From Escallonia rubra (taxonomy: Eukaryota; Streptophyta; Magnoliopsida; Escalloniales; Escalloniaceae): DNA of 64,000 nt. A program made the translations under genes and the position numbers. Within the stretch, counting starts at the first letter, position 1, and each line of letters opens with the position of its first letter. This document shows, one piece after another, positions 26,001 through 34,255 of this stretch. The notes below the pieces were generated by a model. That model made no database searches, was not told where the DNA came from, and saw only the letters and a program-made list of their open reading frames with translations. Where the stretch lies: NCBI GenBank assembly GCA_033065855.1, contig JAVXUO010002370.1:806001-870000 (forward strand), read 5' to 3'.

Positions 26001-28078
26001 TACGTATATTTATTATCGTCAATTCTTTCGTTTTGATACTTTCTGCGATTACAGCATATCTTGAGTTGGTACGGAAATGGGATCCCCAATAGCTGGAGAC
26101 AAAAGATTCCCATGTCACCACACGGGGTTGTGGGGACGCGAGAAAGGGGTCCTCTGAACTGGTTCCTAACCGGGATGATAATCTCATGAGCTTGGTCTTA
26201 CTTCAAAATCAAGAAACAAAAGCCTTCCATCTCCAAGATTAACTCTGACATAGCTCCCCTGTTTTTTGGTTGCCATCCTTGTGCAACTATAATCGTATAT
26301 ACTTGCTCCATTTCGAAGAAGAGACCTTGCTTTACTGTCTCTAAGTTGGGGTTATTTTTTTTCCAGTGTATTTTTATTAACCATCAATTTGTATTAGAAG
26401 AGGGATTACTTTAAAGCAATAAACAAAATCACAAGATGTTCTGCATGTATCCTCCGTATGACATGATAAAAGAAATGACGCAGCAGAAAAGGAAGATTAA
26501 ATTTTTTTGAAGAACTCTGATACAGAGACGGATGTAGTATCTCACTAAGTACGGCCATTATCTTCTTCTAGCAAGTTTATCATCTCGAGCACCAAGCATG
26601 TAATCAACTTTGCTTGACTATTTATTATACTCAAGTTTTATAGGTAATCGATCCTAGCTCTCATTCATGCCTTATTTATAGTACCAAAAGACACCATTTA
26701 AGAAGACAAGACTAGATGGCCGTCCATCTAGCAAAAGATACAGGACTACACGGAGCAAATGTGGGAGAAGGACACAATCAATAAATCAAGAAAACAATCA
26801 GAAAAGATACAGATGGAGCCTGAAAAATAAGGATAACATGGAAACATCAGCCTCAAGCTATCAAGGAAGATAGATCATAAGGCAGCCTAACACTGTGAGA
26901 AACACTAGCAAAGTTCTTACCGGGTCAGCGAAAAGGTTGAATAAAAATGGCTGCACGTCTTCGAGAGTCTCCGGACCTCCAAGGTTCAGCAATAGCACTC
27001 CGATCTTCTCATCACCAATAAGCGTTGAAGAAGATACGTCCTGAGTTTTAGAAGTTAATAATGCTCTCAGAGGGAATGAGTAGGTGTTGGTTGGCTGCTT
27101 TACTAAGAAAGGCTGTGTTCCAGTTCCAGAACATTCCAACGAACTTCTGGGAACCAGGGAACTTCTCATGGAGTTGAGTTTAACAAAAGCCTCCATTTGA
27201 ACACCAGAAAAATGCGACAACATTTGCGAAGAGCACAGTGCCTTTGGCAATATCCTGTGATTGAAAAGAATGCAGAAGAAAATTAATTGCATATATGCAA
27301 AGTACGAAGAAAATACTACTTGGTCTACATCACGTTATTCTAAACCTCCATAGGTTTTGTTTCAGGGATGTAACTCATGTCCCTCATCACCACCAAACAG
27401 GGTGGTAACCTCTATCAAAACTAAAGTTATACCAGTGTGCCATAAATCTTGGAAATTGTATAGAGCAATAGGCATGTCAGATGGTTATAAAATAGTGTGA
27501 TTGTAAAGGCGCTATTAATGGCTATATGGAGGTAAGTAAACTCAACTAAAACTAGGTTCTAGAAGAAAAGCTCTCATCAAGATGGAACCATAAAGTACTA
27601 AAACTAGTATGAGATAGCAAAGAAGAATTTGAGCAAACCATATAATCTGTAAGATGTAGGAAACCCTAAACTAAACTGACGAAGTTTGCATGCAGCAATA
27701 ATAAATTTCCTAATACTAATAAGCAACTATAAGTGCCCCCCCCATAAAGCACAATTGAGTTACCAATGTCCATCGCAGCTCCAGACCCCCACCCCTAACC
27801 CCAAAAAACAGAAAAGGAAAGCCCTCTCTTCCCATTCCAACTCTTTATAGCGGCGCCACAGAGCATAGAAAGAAACAAAAAGAAATCGCGAGAAAAGTAA
27901 TGAGAATGCCAATTGAAGCGAGAAAGGGACGTAAATAAATTCATGTTATAAACAGGGAAGTCAAAGAGAGAGCGTACGGAGGGGTCTTAGAAAGGCGAGG
28001 AGAGGAGCGCGGAGGAGGAAATGGAGATGAATGAGAAGGGGACGGTGCCTGAACACGAACGTTCATTGATTGATTCAT
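94..28078 (-). CDS. FC2: Plastid ferrochelatase, FC2 type with C-terminal CAB motif (10 exons)
   Basis: Inserts Fe2+ into protoporphyrin IX to make protoheme in the plastid. Exons on the minus strand, 5' to 3': 28078-27978, 27254-26921, 23360-23217, 19295-19194, 13663-13560, 13467-13341, 10873-10721, 7401-7301, 7165-6964, 318-94. Lengths sum to 1,593 nt (530 residues plus TGA) and every exon phase joins cleanly. Residues 1 to about 110 are Ser/Pro/Thr-rich, like a transit peptide. The enzyme core begins at [12 protein letters not shown] (from about 119). The active-site His is in FSAHGVP (H312; human H263 by family knowledge), and SEHIETLEE (393-401) carries the conserved His and Glu (human H341/E343). 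After a Pro-rich linker, [16 protein letters not shown] (487-502) is the CAB motif that separates FC2 from FC1-type enzymes. No stop or frameshift is seen, so it is probably functional. The 28-kb span comes from transposon-filled introns. Confidence 0.95.
930..1764. mobile_element. Non-autonomous MULE-like element, GGAAGCACGG family, copy A1
   Basis: Starts TAGGAAGCACGGACTCCGG and ends CCGTGCTTCATAG, an imperfect terminal inverted repeat rich in GGGTGCGGATAC-like words. It is flanked by an exact 9-bp duplication, tcaccttcc (921-929 and 1765-1773), the size produced by Mutator-type transposases. Internally it has (CA)n/(TA)n and a pyrimidine-rich stretch, with no transposase. Confidence 0.85.
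2091..3460. repeat. Two diverged direct repeats of about 500 bp
   Basis: 2091-2640 and 2985-3460 share order and words: a GCTCGG...GCTAAAA...ATGGTATCT start, GTATCATGCTAACAAT in the middle, and ACAAAAAGAAGAAGAAAA near the end. They differ at many positions, so the duplication is old. Nature unknown. Confidence 0.6.
4063..4255. repeat. Tandem duplication of about 100 bp
   Basis: TTTAGTCTTGGGTCCATCG followed by taaagcaagagaag occurs at about 4070 and again at about 4170, each followed by TTCAAATTTAAGAA. Confidence 0.7.
4523..5266. mobile_element. MULE-like element, GTTACATGGA family
   Basis: Left end CGTTACATGGATTTGG, right end GGGTCCATGCAACATAG. Flanks are gtccacagcta (4512-4522) and gtccatagcta (5267-5277), an 11-bp duplication with one mismatch. 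Subterminal sequence is full of GTGTCGGACACGG-like words. A 75-bp tandem duplication (about 4787-4940) lies inside. No coding capacity. Confidence 0.65.
6964..7165 (-). CDS. FC2: FC2 exon 9 (catalytic His/Glu pair)
   Basis: 202 nt. Completes the split Ser codon, then 67 codons: [20 protein letters not shown] with the conserved His-x-Glu, then [13 protein letters not shown] and ADAVIESLP, the end of the enzyme core. Acceptor cttgcag, donor CAG|gtactg. Confidence 0.95.
7301..7401 (-). CDS. FC2: FC2 exon 8
   Basis: 33 codons plus AG of a split Ser codon. Encodes [15 protein letters not shown] and [10 protein letters not shown], conserved in plant ferrochelatases. Acceptor tttatgcag, donor ATAAG|gtattt. 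Followed by a short 135-nt intron. Confidence 0.95.
8605..8948. mobile_element. Short inverted-repeat element, GTTACATGGA family
   Basis: Perfect 14-bp terminal inverted repeat (TGTGTTACATGGAC / GTCCATGTAACACA) around 345 bp. I do not see a target duplication. Confidence 0.5.
9009..9086. repeat. (CT)n microsatellite
   Basis: Nearly pure CT run with short C interruptions, directly abutting the plastid ndhG fragment. Confidence 0.95.
9087..9167 (+). pseudogene. Plastid-derived fragment: 3' end of ndhG
   Basis: Reads in frame, with a natural stop, as the C-terminus of the plastid NADH dehydrogenase subunit 6, including [14 protein letters not shown] and the preceding FLPFELIS. It is a nuclear plastid insert (NUPT) within FC2 intron 7, starting exactly where the CT microsatellite ends. 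The plastid homology may continue to about 9215 as spacer. Confidence 0.8.
9389..9984. mobile_element. MULE-like element, GTTACATGGA family, with 10-bp duplication
   Basis: Flanked by exact agtggcgcac (9379-9388 and 9985-9994). Ends TATGTACATAAACTCGACAC and CACTGAGTCCATGTAACCTA form an imperfect inverted repeat. About 596 bp, non-coding, with GA/CT-rich stretches. Confidence 0.8.
10721..10873 (-). CDS. FC2: FC2 exon 7 (active-site His)
   Basis: 51 codons, phase 0 to phase 0. Begins [11 protein letters not shown], where the His is the metal/proton-abstraction residue of the family, then [20 protein letters not shown]. Acceptor cattctag, donor CAG|gtacta. Confidence 0.95.
10874..13340 (-). other. 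FC2 intron 6 (2.5 kb)
   Basis: Mostly unassigned AT-rich sequence. Close to exon 6 it contains an approximately 87-bp tandem duplication (13085-13170 and 13171-13256) sharing the words aaggtacaacatctaaagca and ctgccaaaataaaaag. No coding sequence supported. Confidence 0.7.
13085..13256. repeat. Tandem duplication of about 87 bp
   Basis: Two adjacent copies sharing aaggtacaacatctaaagca and ctgccaaaataaaaag. Lies about 85 bp from FC2 exon 6, on its intron-6 side. Confidence 0.8.
13341..13467 (-). CDS. FC2: FC2 exon 6
   Basis: 127 nt. The first G completes the Arg codon split from exon 5, followed by 42 codons with [20 protein letters not shown], a conserved helix region. Acceptor aaattttag, donor AAG|gtattg. 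Confidence 0.94.
13560..13663 (-). CDS. FC2: FC2 exon 5
   Basis: 104 nt, 34 codons plus AG of a split Arg codon. Encodes [18 protein letters not shown], the conserved LPLYPQ(Y/F)S motif. Acceptor cgtgtag, donor TTCAG|gtgttt. The intron that follows is only 92 nt. Confidence 0.94.
13664..19193 (-). other. FC2 intron 4 (5.5 kb)
   Basis: Contains C-runs (15327-15345, 16536-16552), a weak GTTACATGGACT-type element edge near 15728 and a MULE-like element with exact 9-bp target duplication (18022-18807). The remainder is not recognisable. Confidence 0.75.
18022..18807. mobile_element. Non-autonomous MULE-like element, GGAAGCACGG family, copy A2 (inverted relative to A1)
   Basis: Starts CTATGAAGCACGGGTGCG and ends CGTCCTTGCTTCCTA. 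Flanked by exact gccgatggc (18013-18021 and 18808-18816). Contains purine-rich and (CA)n(TA)n stretches; no transposase. Confidence 0.85.
19194..19295 (-). CDS. FC2: FC2 exon 4
   Basis: 34 codons, phase 0 to phase 0. Encodes [18 protein letters not shown], a standard ferrochelatase block. Acceptor tgctgttcag, donor CAG|gtacct. Confidence 0.94.
19443..19672. mobile_element. Fold-back MITE-like element
   Basis: Outer inverted words CCGTACTTTTA / TAAAAGTACAGG and a centre that is a perfect 12-bp-arm hairpin (CTGAAAACACCT, 3-nt loop, 19567-19593). Non-coding. Superfamily not determined. Confidence 0.5.
19779..20081 (+). mobile_element. Small non-autonomous Helitron
   Basis: 5' end TCTCCGTACCTCTATACTATT after an A, like plant Helitron 5' ends. 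The 3' end has a 7-bp hairpin (GCACAGG-gattg-CCTGTGC, 20051-20069), an 8-nt spacer, then CTAG (20078-20081) followed by T. This matches insertion between A and T. About 303 bp, no coding content. Confidence 0.75.
20930..21940. mobile_element. GGAAGCACGG-family element, copy A3
   Basis: Starts TAGGAAGCACGGACTCCAG, ends CCGTGCTTCATAG, in the same orientation as A1. The flanking 9-mers do not match (aaaggctgc versus cgtcttctc). Inside there is a roughly 80-bp tandem duplication (about 21570-21722) and a triple GCACCTGGTGCTGGTGCTTC-type repeat (21857-21930). Confidence 0.65.
23217..23360 (-). CDS. FC2: FC2 exon 3
   Basis: 48 codons, phase 0 at both ends. Encodes DIIRLPR...[19 protein letters not shown], a strongly conserved porphyrin-pocket segment of ferrochelatases. 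Acceptor is aactgaacag. The donor is CAG|gcatga: a GC instead of GT, with a TGA in frame 4 nt into the intron, so the exon cannot run on. The joined protein (ITDSQ then AEEL) agrees with the family spacing. Confidence 0.92.
24820..24897 (-). mobile_element. Possible Helitron 5' end on the minus strand
   Basis: Minus strand reads TCTATACTATATATAAAGGG, similar to plant Helitron 5' ends, followed by a perfect 8-bp hairpin (GTAACACC/GGTGTTAC, 24840-24861). I could not place the 3' CTAG end. Confidence 0.3.
24945..25346. repeat. Direct repeat copy 1 flanking the rpoC insert
   Basis: Shares order and words with 26272-26670: GCATCCTTGTGCA, GAAGAGACCTT, GCAGAAAAGG, GCAGTATCTCA / GTAGTATCTCA, TCTAGCAAGTTT, GATC(A)ATCCTA, CTCATTCATG. 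Many differences, so an old duplication. Confidence 0.7.
25362..25495 (-). pseudogene. Plastid-derived fragment: 5' end of rpoC2
   Basis: Minus strand begins [13 protein letters not shown], the usual start of the plastid RNA polymerase beta'' subunit, then a small indel and further nucleotide-level similarity to codons of that region down to about 25362. Nuclear copy, not expressed as a gene. Confidence 0.8.
25676..26105 (-). pseudogene. Plastid-derived fragment: 3' end of rpoC1
   Basis: Minus strand encodes plastid RNA polymerase beta' C-terminal sequence ([50 protein letters not shown]). One internal stop near 25823, and a stretch of roughly 20 codons is missing between the TQDM and NRR blocks. 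It lies 181 bp before the rpoC2 start, so the plastid gene order is preserved: one insert covers both genes. Confidence 0.9.
26272..26670. repeat. Direct repeat copy 2 flanking the rpoC insert
   Basis: Diverged second copy of the 24945-25346 sequence, same orientation. The plastid insert lies between the copies. Confidence 0.7.
26921..27254 (-). CDS. FC2: FC2 exon 2 (rest of transit region and start of enzyme core)
   Basis: 334 nt, one completing base plus 111 codons. The first two-thirds is variable Ser/Thr/Leu-rich sequence. The last third holds the family-conserved start of the core, [20 protein letters not shown] and FNLFADP. Ends exactly after the Pro codon at a good donor (CCG|gtaaga). 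Met codons inside it could act as alternative starts, but the phase match with exon 1 argues against that. Confidence 0.95.
27255..27977 (-). other. FC2 intron 1 (723 bp)
   Basis: Between the transit-peptide exon and exon 2. AT-rich with a short C-run near 27737; no mobile element recognised. Confidence 0.65.
27978..28078 (-). CDS. FC2: FC2 exon 1 (start codon, transit peptide)
   Basis: Chosen because the next exon has a clear 3' splice site (ttcaatcacag at 27265-27255) before its first conserved residues, so an upstream exon is needed. ATG at 28078 opens a Ser/Pro-rich stretch ([18 protein letters not shown]...) typical of a plastid transit peptide. A second in-frame ATG lies at 28066. The exon ends in phase 2 at a weak donor (CTCC|gtacgc), and the leftover CC plus the G at 27254 makes a Pro codon in frame with exon 2. 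The donor is the least certain junction of the gene. Confidence 0.72.
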
Positions 28079-28434
28079 TATCTCTACAACACCTTTTAGC
28101 AAAGGAGGGGACGGAGGGAGCCTCAGAGGGTCGATCTCAATGTTGCGCAGTATATCTGTTCAGTGCCTGCGATAACTCCCTTACGTTCACACACTGAAAA
28201 AGTGCAGCCCTGTGAATCAAATCGGCTCATTTTTCACCCAAGCCCCCCTCCTCCAACCTTTTGTATTCGTGCTCATAAGCTGCCACTTGTCCTGCAATTA
28301 TCCTGATATAATTTCGTGATCTCCGGTTTTTCATTTTTCATTTTTCATTTTTCATTTATATATATATATTTTTTTTTATATATTTTTTTTATTTATTATT
28401 ATATTATTATACATATAAATGAAAAATGAAAAAC

Positions 28435-28480
<46 letters not shown>
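28079..28480 (-). promoter_or_regulatory. Likely FC2 5' leader and promoter space
   Basis: About 400 bp between the FC2 start codon and the (TA)n tract that borders element C1. Read on the minus strand it holds a GGATAA box (near 28298-28304), which resembles light-response I-boxes, and no clear TATA box at a normal distance. Its far end is a run of TTTTCA repeats followed by the TA microsatellite. Assignment rests on position only. Confidence 0.35.

Positions 28481-28482
<2 letters not shown>
28439..28482. repeat. (TA)n microsatellite
   Basis: About 22 TA units between the FC2 promoter space and element C1. On its FC2 side TTTTCA repeats (28328-28357) face an inverted AATGAAAAATGAAAAA (28407-28422), so the whole block can fold back. 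Confidence 0.9.
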
Positions 28483-28486
<4 letters not shown>

Positions 28487-28718
28487 CGCAGGCAACTTAG
28501 ATTAAATTGTCAACGCCATCTGACCGTCCATCCACGATTTGTGGACGGGCCAGATCTATTTTTCATGTTTTTTTTAAGGTCGTTCGCTACATAATGTAGC
28601 GGACGATACTTATGACAAAAATATATCTCATCCACGCGATTTGTTTTGAAGCAAAAGAGTGTCTGGCACATAATGTAGCGGACGAAATATATTAGTCAGA
28701 CAAACATTCACATTTCAC

Positions 28719-28765
<47 letters not shown>

Positions 28766-29685
28766 CTACTCTATCTCCCCAACAATCCACCTCCATCGTC
28801 ACCAGCACCTTTAGGCAGAAGGCTGATCGATAGCTCCGCCGCCTAGTCGCGTCATCCTCAGCAACTCCGCCGCTTCGGTCACGGCCTTCTCATCAACTCC
28901 GACTCCTTGGCAACTCCGACGCCATGGTCACGGCATCTTACATTTATTTCTTCTGATTCAATTAGTATTTGTCCAGATTTCTTCTAATTCAATTAGACTT
29001 AGATCTGTTTCAATTTGGGTTTGGGTTTAATATCGACAGCAAGCATCGAAATCGCAGATCGATGGTGGCAGTTTATGGTGGTGGGTTTGGGTTTTATTTT
29101 TATATTTTGTTTTAAAAACAAGCAATTGCTTCTTCTTCTCAGTAATGGTGACAGATAAGTGGTGGTGGTGGGTGATGGGGATGCTGCCTTGGCTGTAGGA
29201 TTATGGGTTTGTTGGTTGTGGCTGGAGTGTCGCGGTGGTTCTTCAGTCGTGGTGGCGGTTGTGAGTTTGTGCGGACACAAGCCTAATCTTGCAGCCCTGA
29301 TTTTACATTGTTTTCCCTCATCTACATATTGCAGAGATAAAAGGTAAAACACATTGCTTTCGGTTGACTGAACATACAGAGAACAAAATCATGAAATCTT
29401 TGTTTGTCTTGGTTTGTGGAAATAACATCCAACATAAAACCTAGAACACTCAAAGGCAGAAAGACAGAACAAAATCCGTCCGCTATATTATGTAGCGGAG
29501 GGTCAAGTTAATTTGTTGTAATCGAGGGGAAATCTGGTAAAAAGCAATGTCCGCTACATAATGTAGCGAACAACGTGAAAGTTTAAAAAAAAAAGTTGAT
29601 CTAGGCCGTCCATCGCGATAAATGGACGGCCAGATGGCGCTGCCAGCTTAACCCAAGTTACCTGCACGAGCAACGGATCAGCTCT
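28483..29685. mobile_element. Microsatellite-bounded inverted-repeat element C1
   Basis: Left end reads CACGCAGGCAACTTAGATTAA, CGCCATCTGACCGTCCAT; the right end is its inverse (ATGGACGGCCAGATGGCG, TTAACCCAAGTTACCTGC). Bounded by (TA)n on the left and GTGTGTG/GAGAGA on the right. Inside lie four palindromic or half-palindromic GTCCGCTACAT sites (28581-28605, 28670-28684, 29477-29499, 29549-29570), a (CT)n tract (28725-28761) and unassigned sequence. No transposase. Confidence 0.7.
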
Positions 29686-29740
29686 CGTGTGTGTGTGTGA
29701 GAGAGAGAGAGATAGAGTGTGTGTGTGTGAGAGAGAGAGA

Positions 29741-30869
29741 GTATAAGGCTAGCATCACGCAAATTGCGTAAGACTAGCGGCATATCTGCATAGTTTTGAT
29801 AAAACAAACATAATCAAAAAAAATTCATTTCTCTAAATTCCTTCTCCTTGTTTTTCTCTTCCCCTACTTGACCGGCTCTAGCAAGTCACCACTAATATCA
29901 CTGTTGTAGACCACCCACCTTCCATCGCCAGCCACCATCAATTGCCATCTCTGCTGCAAACGGTCTCCACCACCCACAACCTCCAAAGTTTCTACCGTCC
30001 ATGAGTTTCGGGATTTTCGCCTTAATCTAGCCACCGGAAATGGAGTTTGTAGGCTAGCGGCGATGAAACTGGAAGGAGATAGAGGCTAGCTATCGAACGT
30101 GGTGGTGGTGATTGATTCTGTAAGGAGATCCCTATGTTGGCTATGTGGTGAGGGCGGTGGAGGGCGGTGATGGAAACCCATGAAGGATTACATTGGAAAC
30201 TACAGGACCTATGGCGGTGGAGGCCAGTGAGAAATGGATTAAATATCAAAGAAACCCATGAAGATTGACACACCCCATTGCACCACCGTTCTCACTACCA
30301 CCACTCCACCATCAACCAACAAACACCCACTGCACCAGCAATGAACCGACTGTTAAACTCCATGTTGCTGTTAAAACCATCAAACCTAAAATCCACCAAT
30401 ATATTAATCTTCAAATTGAAACCCACCACCGTAACCTACACTCACCCAATTCAAACTTGACTACATTAAAACAAAACTTGGAATTTGAATTGGAGTTTGG
30501 GTTTCTGGAGATGCACTTTGCGGTGGCAGTGCCACAGTGGTGTCATCAATTTGTGATTTGCCATGCTATTTGCAGTCCTCTTTAATTGGTAATGGAAAAA
30601 TAAAAAACCCATTGATGAATAATCAACTGATTTTGTGTGGTGTGGGTGGTGGAGACCATTTGCGGCGTGGAAAGCCGTTGACGGTGGCCAATGAGGGAAA
30701 GTGGGTGGTCTAAGCATTGATGGTGGCAGTGGCTTGTGACGGCGGAAATCTTTTGGTAATTTTTGTTTTACCAAAATTACATAATTTTTGTTTTACCAAA
30801 ACTACATAATTTTTGCCACTAGCCTTATGCAACTTGCGTGAGGCTAGCCTTATATTCGTTTTTCCCTAT
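29741..30869. mobile_element. Microsatellite-bounded non-autonomous element B1
   Basis: Left ATAAGGCTAGCATCACGCAA and right TTGCGTGAGGCTAGCCTTAT are inverted, extending inward past TAGTTTTG. Left neighbour is (GT)n(GA)n, right neighbour (TA)n. Its ends share CTCACGCAAGTTGCATAAGG with the larger B2, so it may be mobilised by the same transposase. Interior has CCACC-rich sequence without a credible gene. Confidence 0.7.
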
Positions 30870-31662
30870 ATATATAGGAGAAAGCGAATATAAAGATAGC
30901 CTCACGCAAGTTGCATAAGGCTAAGAATAAAATGTAGTTTTGATATAGTATTTCTCTTTTTGTAGTTATCTCTGCCCACCAATTTCTCTCTCTCTTGTCA
31001 GAGAAGACAAAAGCCCATCGTCGACCATCAGCCTCCACACAATCGCCCACTGCAAAAATCACCATCTGTTGGTGCCCACTGCAAAAGTCACCATCTGCCG
31101 GCCATTTTTCCTCTGACTCCAACACTGAGCAGCCACGCCCAATCGCCCACCTTGCCGGTCGCACCTCGCCCATCGCCGACGACCTTCCACACTAGTGACC
31201 CTAAGCCCCCACGATCACAAACCACCACGCCATACACAACCCCATTGTTGCAGCAGACCATCCACCACCCGTAACATTGCCGAACCACCATTGTCGTAAG
31301 ATCACCATCAGCCAGTGCCCACTGCAAAATTCTTGGTAACATGGTATAACATTACCGCAAGAATCACCATCTGCCGTCTGGAAAGGTATATTCAGAATAT
31401 AAATCTCATCAATTGCCGATGACCTTTTACACCGGTGACCCGTTGCCCCCACTATCACAAACCACCGCGCCATCTTAAACTACCTCCACCATCTCAAACT
31501 ACCTCCACCATCTCAAACCTGCCCCAACGTCACGAACCACCACAAACATAATAGATTCTGCCACTACTACCTCGTCCAATCACCAGCCTCCGTTGTCGGC
31601 GACACTCCACCGTTGTGGTGCACCTTTATACAGCCTTATTCTTACGGTGCTCAATATCCGAC

Positions 31663-31700
<38 letters not shown>

Positions 31701-31989
31701 GCTATGTTTTAAGGCTATAATAGTTTAAGACACAATTTGTCTCTTTGGTTTTGGTGCTTTGAGGCTAGAATAGTGTGAGATGCAGTGCATCCAGTTCTAG
31801 TATTCAGAAGTTTCTGTGAGAAAATAAGTTTTTGGCTTCACCTACCAATGATGTGGTAGATCAGAAATTCACAATTTCACAAGAATAGTTTAGAAATTTC
31901 ATAAGAATATAGCAGAATCATTGTAAAATTACATAGCCGACACGGGAAGGACACATACGGTGTCACACAGTTTTCAGTCGATTGAGTAA

Positions 31990-34255
31990 ATTGATGCGTA
32001 TGAGTATTTGACGAATCATGATATCCCAGCGGAGATATATTATGATGTTTGGGGACTTTGCGATGATAAGGTTGAGACACGTAAAGAGAACGAGGGCTAT
32101 GGAACTTTTGAGCATTTTAACAGCAAACACATAGACATAAATTCATTTGATACACAAGAAGCAACATATGAGTTCTACAATCAATATGGCCTTTTAAATG
32201 GTTTTGGTACTCGTAAACACAATGCACACAAGATTATGGCCACTGGTGCAATTTTTAGCAGGCAATTTGTGTGCAATAAGTAGGACTTCAAGAAACTAGA
32301 ATATAAGAGACTGAATAGCAATGAAAAAAGGCGTAGCGACTTGAGAACCGGTGTGAAGCGATGATGCAGGTTACTTTGTCGAAGAAGCTTGGAATGGGTT
32401 GTTGACAAATTTCAAGATGATCACAACCATCCTCTCACTACTACTCTATCAAAAGTAATCAGGCATCATTCTCATAGTAAGTACCATCGTACAGATCTAT
32501 GCAAGTCTTTTATAGCTGACCTTAACAGTGAGGGCTTGAAACCTTCTCCGATTACTAGAGTTGTGAATGTGATGAAGCCTAATGAATAAGTTGACGTACC
32601 TCCAAGACAATGTTCTAGTATTAAACGCGTTGAAAGAAAAAATAATGTAGGGAAATAATGTTATGGGATTATTAAAAAAATTTGAGAGAAGGCAACGTTG
32701 GATGATAGTTATTATTTTCCTGCTGATTTGGCTAGAGATGGTTCTCTCAGAAGTGTTTTTTGGGCTGACGGAAGGTCAAGGACATCATATGCACATTTTG
32801 GTGATGTAGTTGTATTTGATGTGACTTACATGACAAACAAATTTAGGATGCCATTTGTTCCATTAATTGGAGTAAACCACCATCGACAGCCTATATTCTT
32901 TGGAGCTGCATTGTTAGAGGATGAGACAGAGGCAACATTTGTATAGTTGATTGAGCACTTTTTGCGTTGAATGTTTGACAGGCCCTCCAACTGCAATCAT
33001 CACTAACCAAGATAAAGCTATCAGAAATGCAATTGGAAAAGAGTTTCCAAATACTCATTGTTTTTGCACATGGCACATCAAGAAGCACACTATGGAGCAT
33101 CTATAACCCTTTCGATCTTGTTACGATGACTTTCATGAAGCCTATACCAACTAGATCAAATGTCAGACTATTGAAGATTTTGAGGCCGGGCAGGTAGATT
33201 TGAATGAGAAGTATGATGTAAAAGGAAATTTTTGGATCTAAAACATGTACAACTTATGTGCACATTGGGTAAAGTCGTTTCTTAATGAGACTTTTTTTGC
33301 TGGCATGATGACGAGTGGACGTAGTGAAAACATACATTCATTTTCTGACATGTATGTAAATCCTAATACCATGTTGAATGAGTTGTTATGAAATATGACA
33401 AAGCAATTTATAATCGAAGGCATGCCGAGGAAGATGGGGACTTTAAGACCATGACTTCAAAAGCAGCCTTATCCTCTGATCATCCGATTCAACAAAAAAC
33501 CGGATATTGCTATACTAGTAGTTTGTTTGAGATCTTAAGAAAGAATGGAATGCTAGTGTTAGTTGTTCGCACATAACATGGAGTAAGAAACACAACATTA
33601 CAAAAATAAAGGGTGGATTTGATAACTGTTGATAATGAGAAATGGCGAACAGTTTACTATTATTCATTAGAAGATGTTAGAGCTCGTTGTTCACGTGCTA
33701 AGTTTGAGACGACAAGGATATAATCCAGCACATCCTTTATATTTTTAAGAAGAAGAAAATAATTGATCTTACTTTGTACTACATTCTGCCCAGATGGACA
33801 ATTAATGATCGGTAGAAGATGGCAGATGTTGGCGATAGAATGGACGAAATCAGTAGATATTCAACTGAAAAGGACTCAGCCTTTTAACTTTGTGGTTAGT
33901 CCGAGCAAAGTTTTCGAAGACAATTAAAAATGTAAGAAATTCTCCTTAAAAAATATATGAGGCTGATTCATGACTTACTAGGTTCTTTATAAAGCAAGCT
34001 GCAAGAAAGGACGATGTGAATCTTATTGGTGGCAAAATAGTTAGTGAAGTTGGTTCCAGTACATGTATTTCTCAAGTTGAAAGTATAAATCAGATATCTA
34101 TACGTGACCCTACTTCCCTATTAAGACTAAAGGGCGTCTGAAGGTTACTACTAGGTTGAGGTCTTGTATTGAATTGGCAAACAAAGAAAAGAAACAAATG
34201 ACTTGTGCATATTGTCATGGGAAAGGCCATTATCGGCCTGATTATGCTTAGCAAA
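31990..34255 (+). pseudogene. FAR1/FHY3-like MULE transposase, decayed
   Basis: Segments in several frames: a FAR1 DNA-binding-type region (32110-32280, with FDTQEATYEFYNQYG), a DDHNHPL motif (32414-32434), the MULE transposase core (32698-32946: VFWADGRSRTSY, VVVFDVTYMTNKFRMPF, FVPLIGVNHHRQPI) and a following ITNQDKAIRNAIG (from about 32995). A zinc-knuckle-like CAYCHGKGHY lies at 34204-34233. Several stops (for example 32281) and frameshifts mean no intact product. Family: FAR1-type transposases related to the light-signalling factors FHY3/FAR1. Confidence 0.85.

Larger units (their letters stand above)
23361..26920 (-). other. FC2 intron 2 (3.6 kb)
   Basis: Contains a plastid rpoC1/rpoC2 insert (about 25362-26105) flanked by two diverged copies of a 400-bp direct repeat, and a Helitron-like 5' end read on the minus strand near 24897. 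The rest is unassigned. Confidence 0.75.

Noticed and set aside
27255-27292. In-frame Met at 27292 as start of ferrochelatase
   Set aside because: A clear splice acceptor (tttcaatcacag) lies between that Met and the conserved part, and an upstream exon with a matching phase encodes a better transit peptide.
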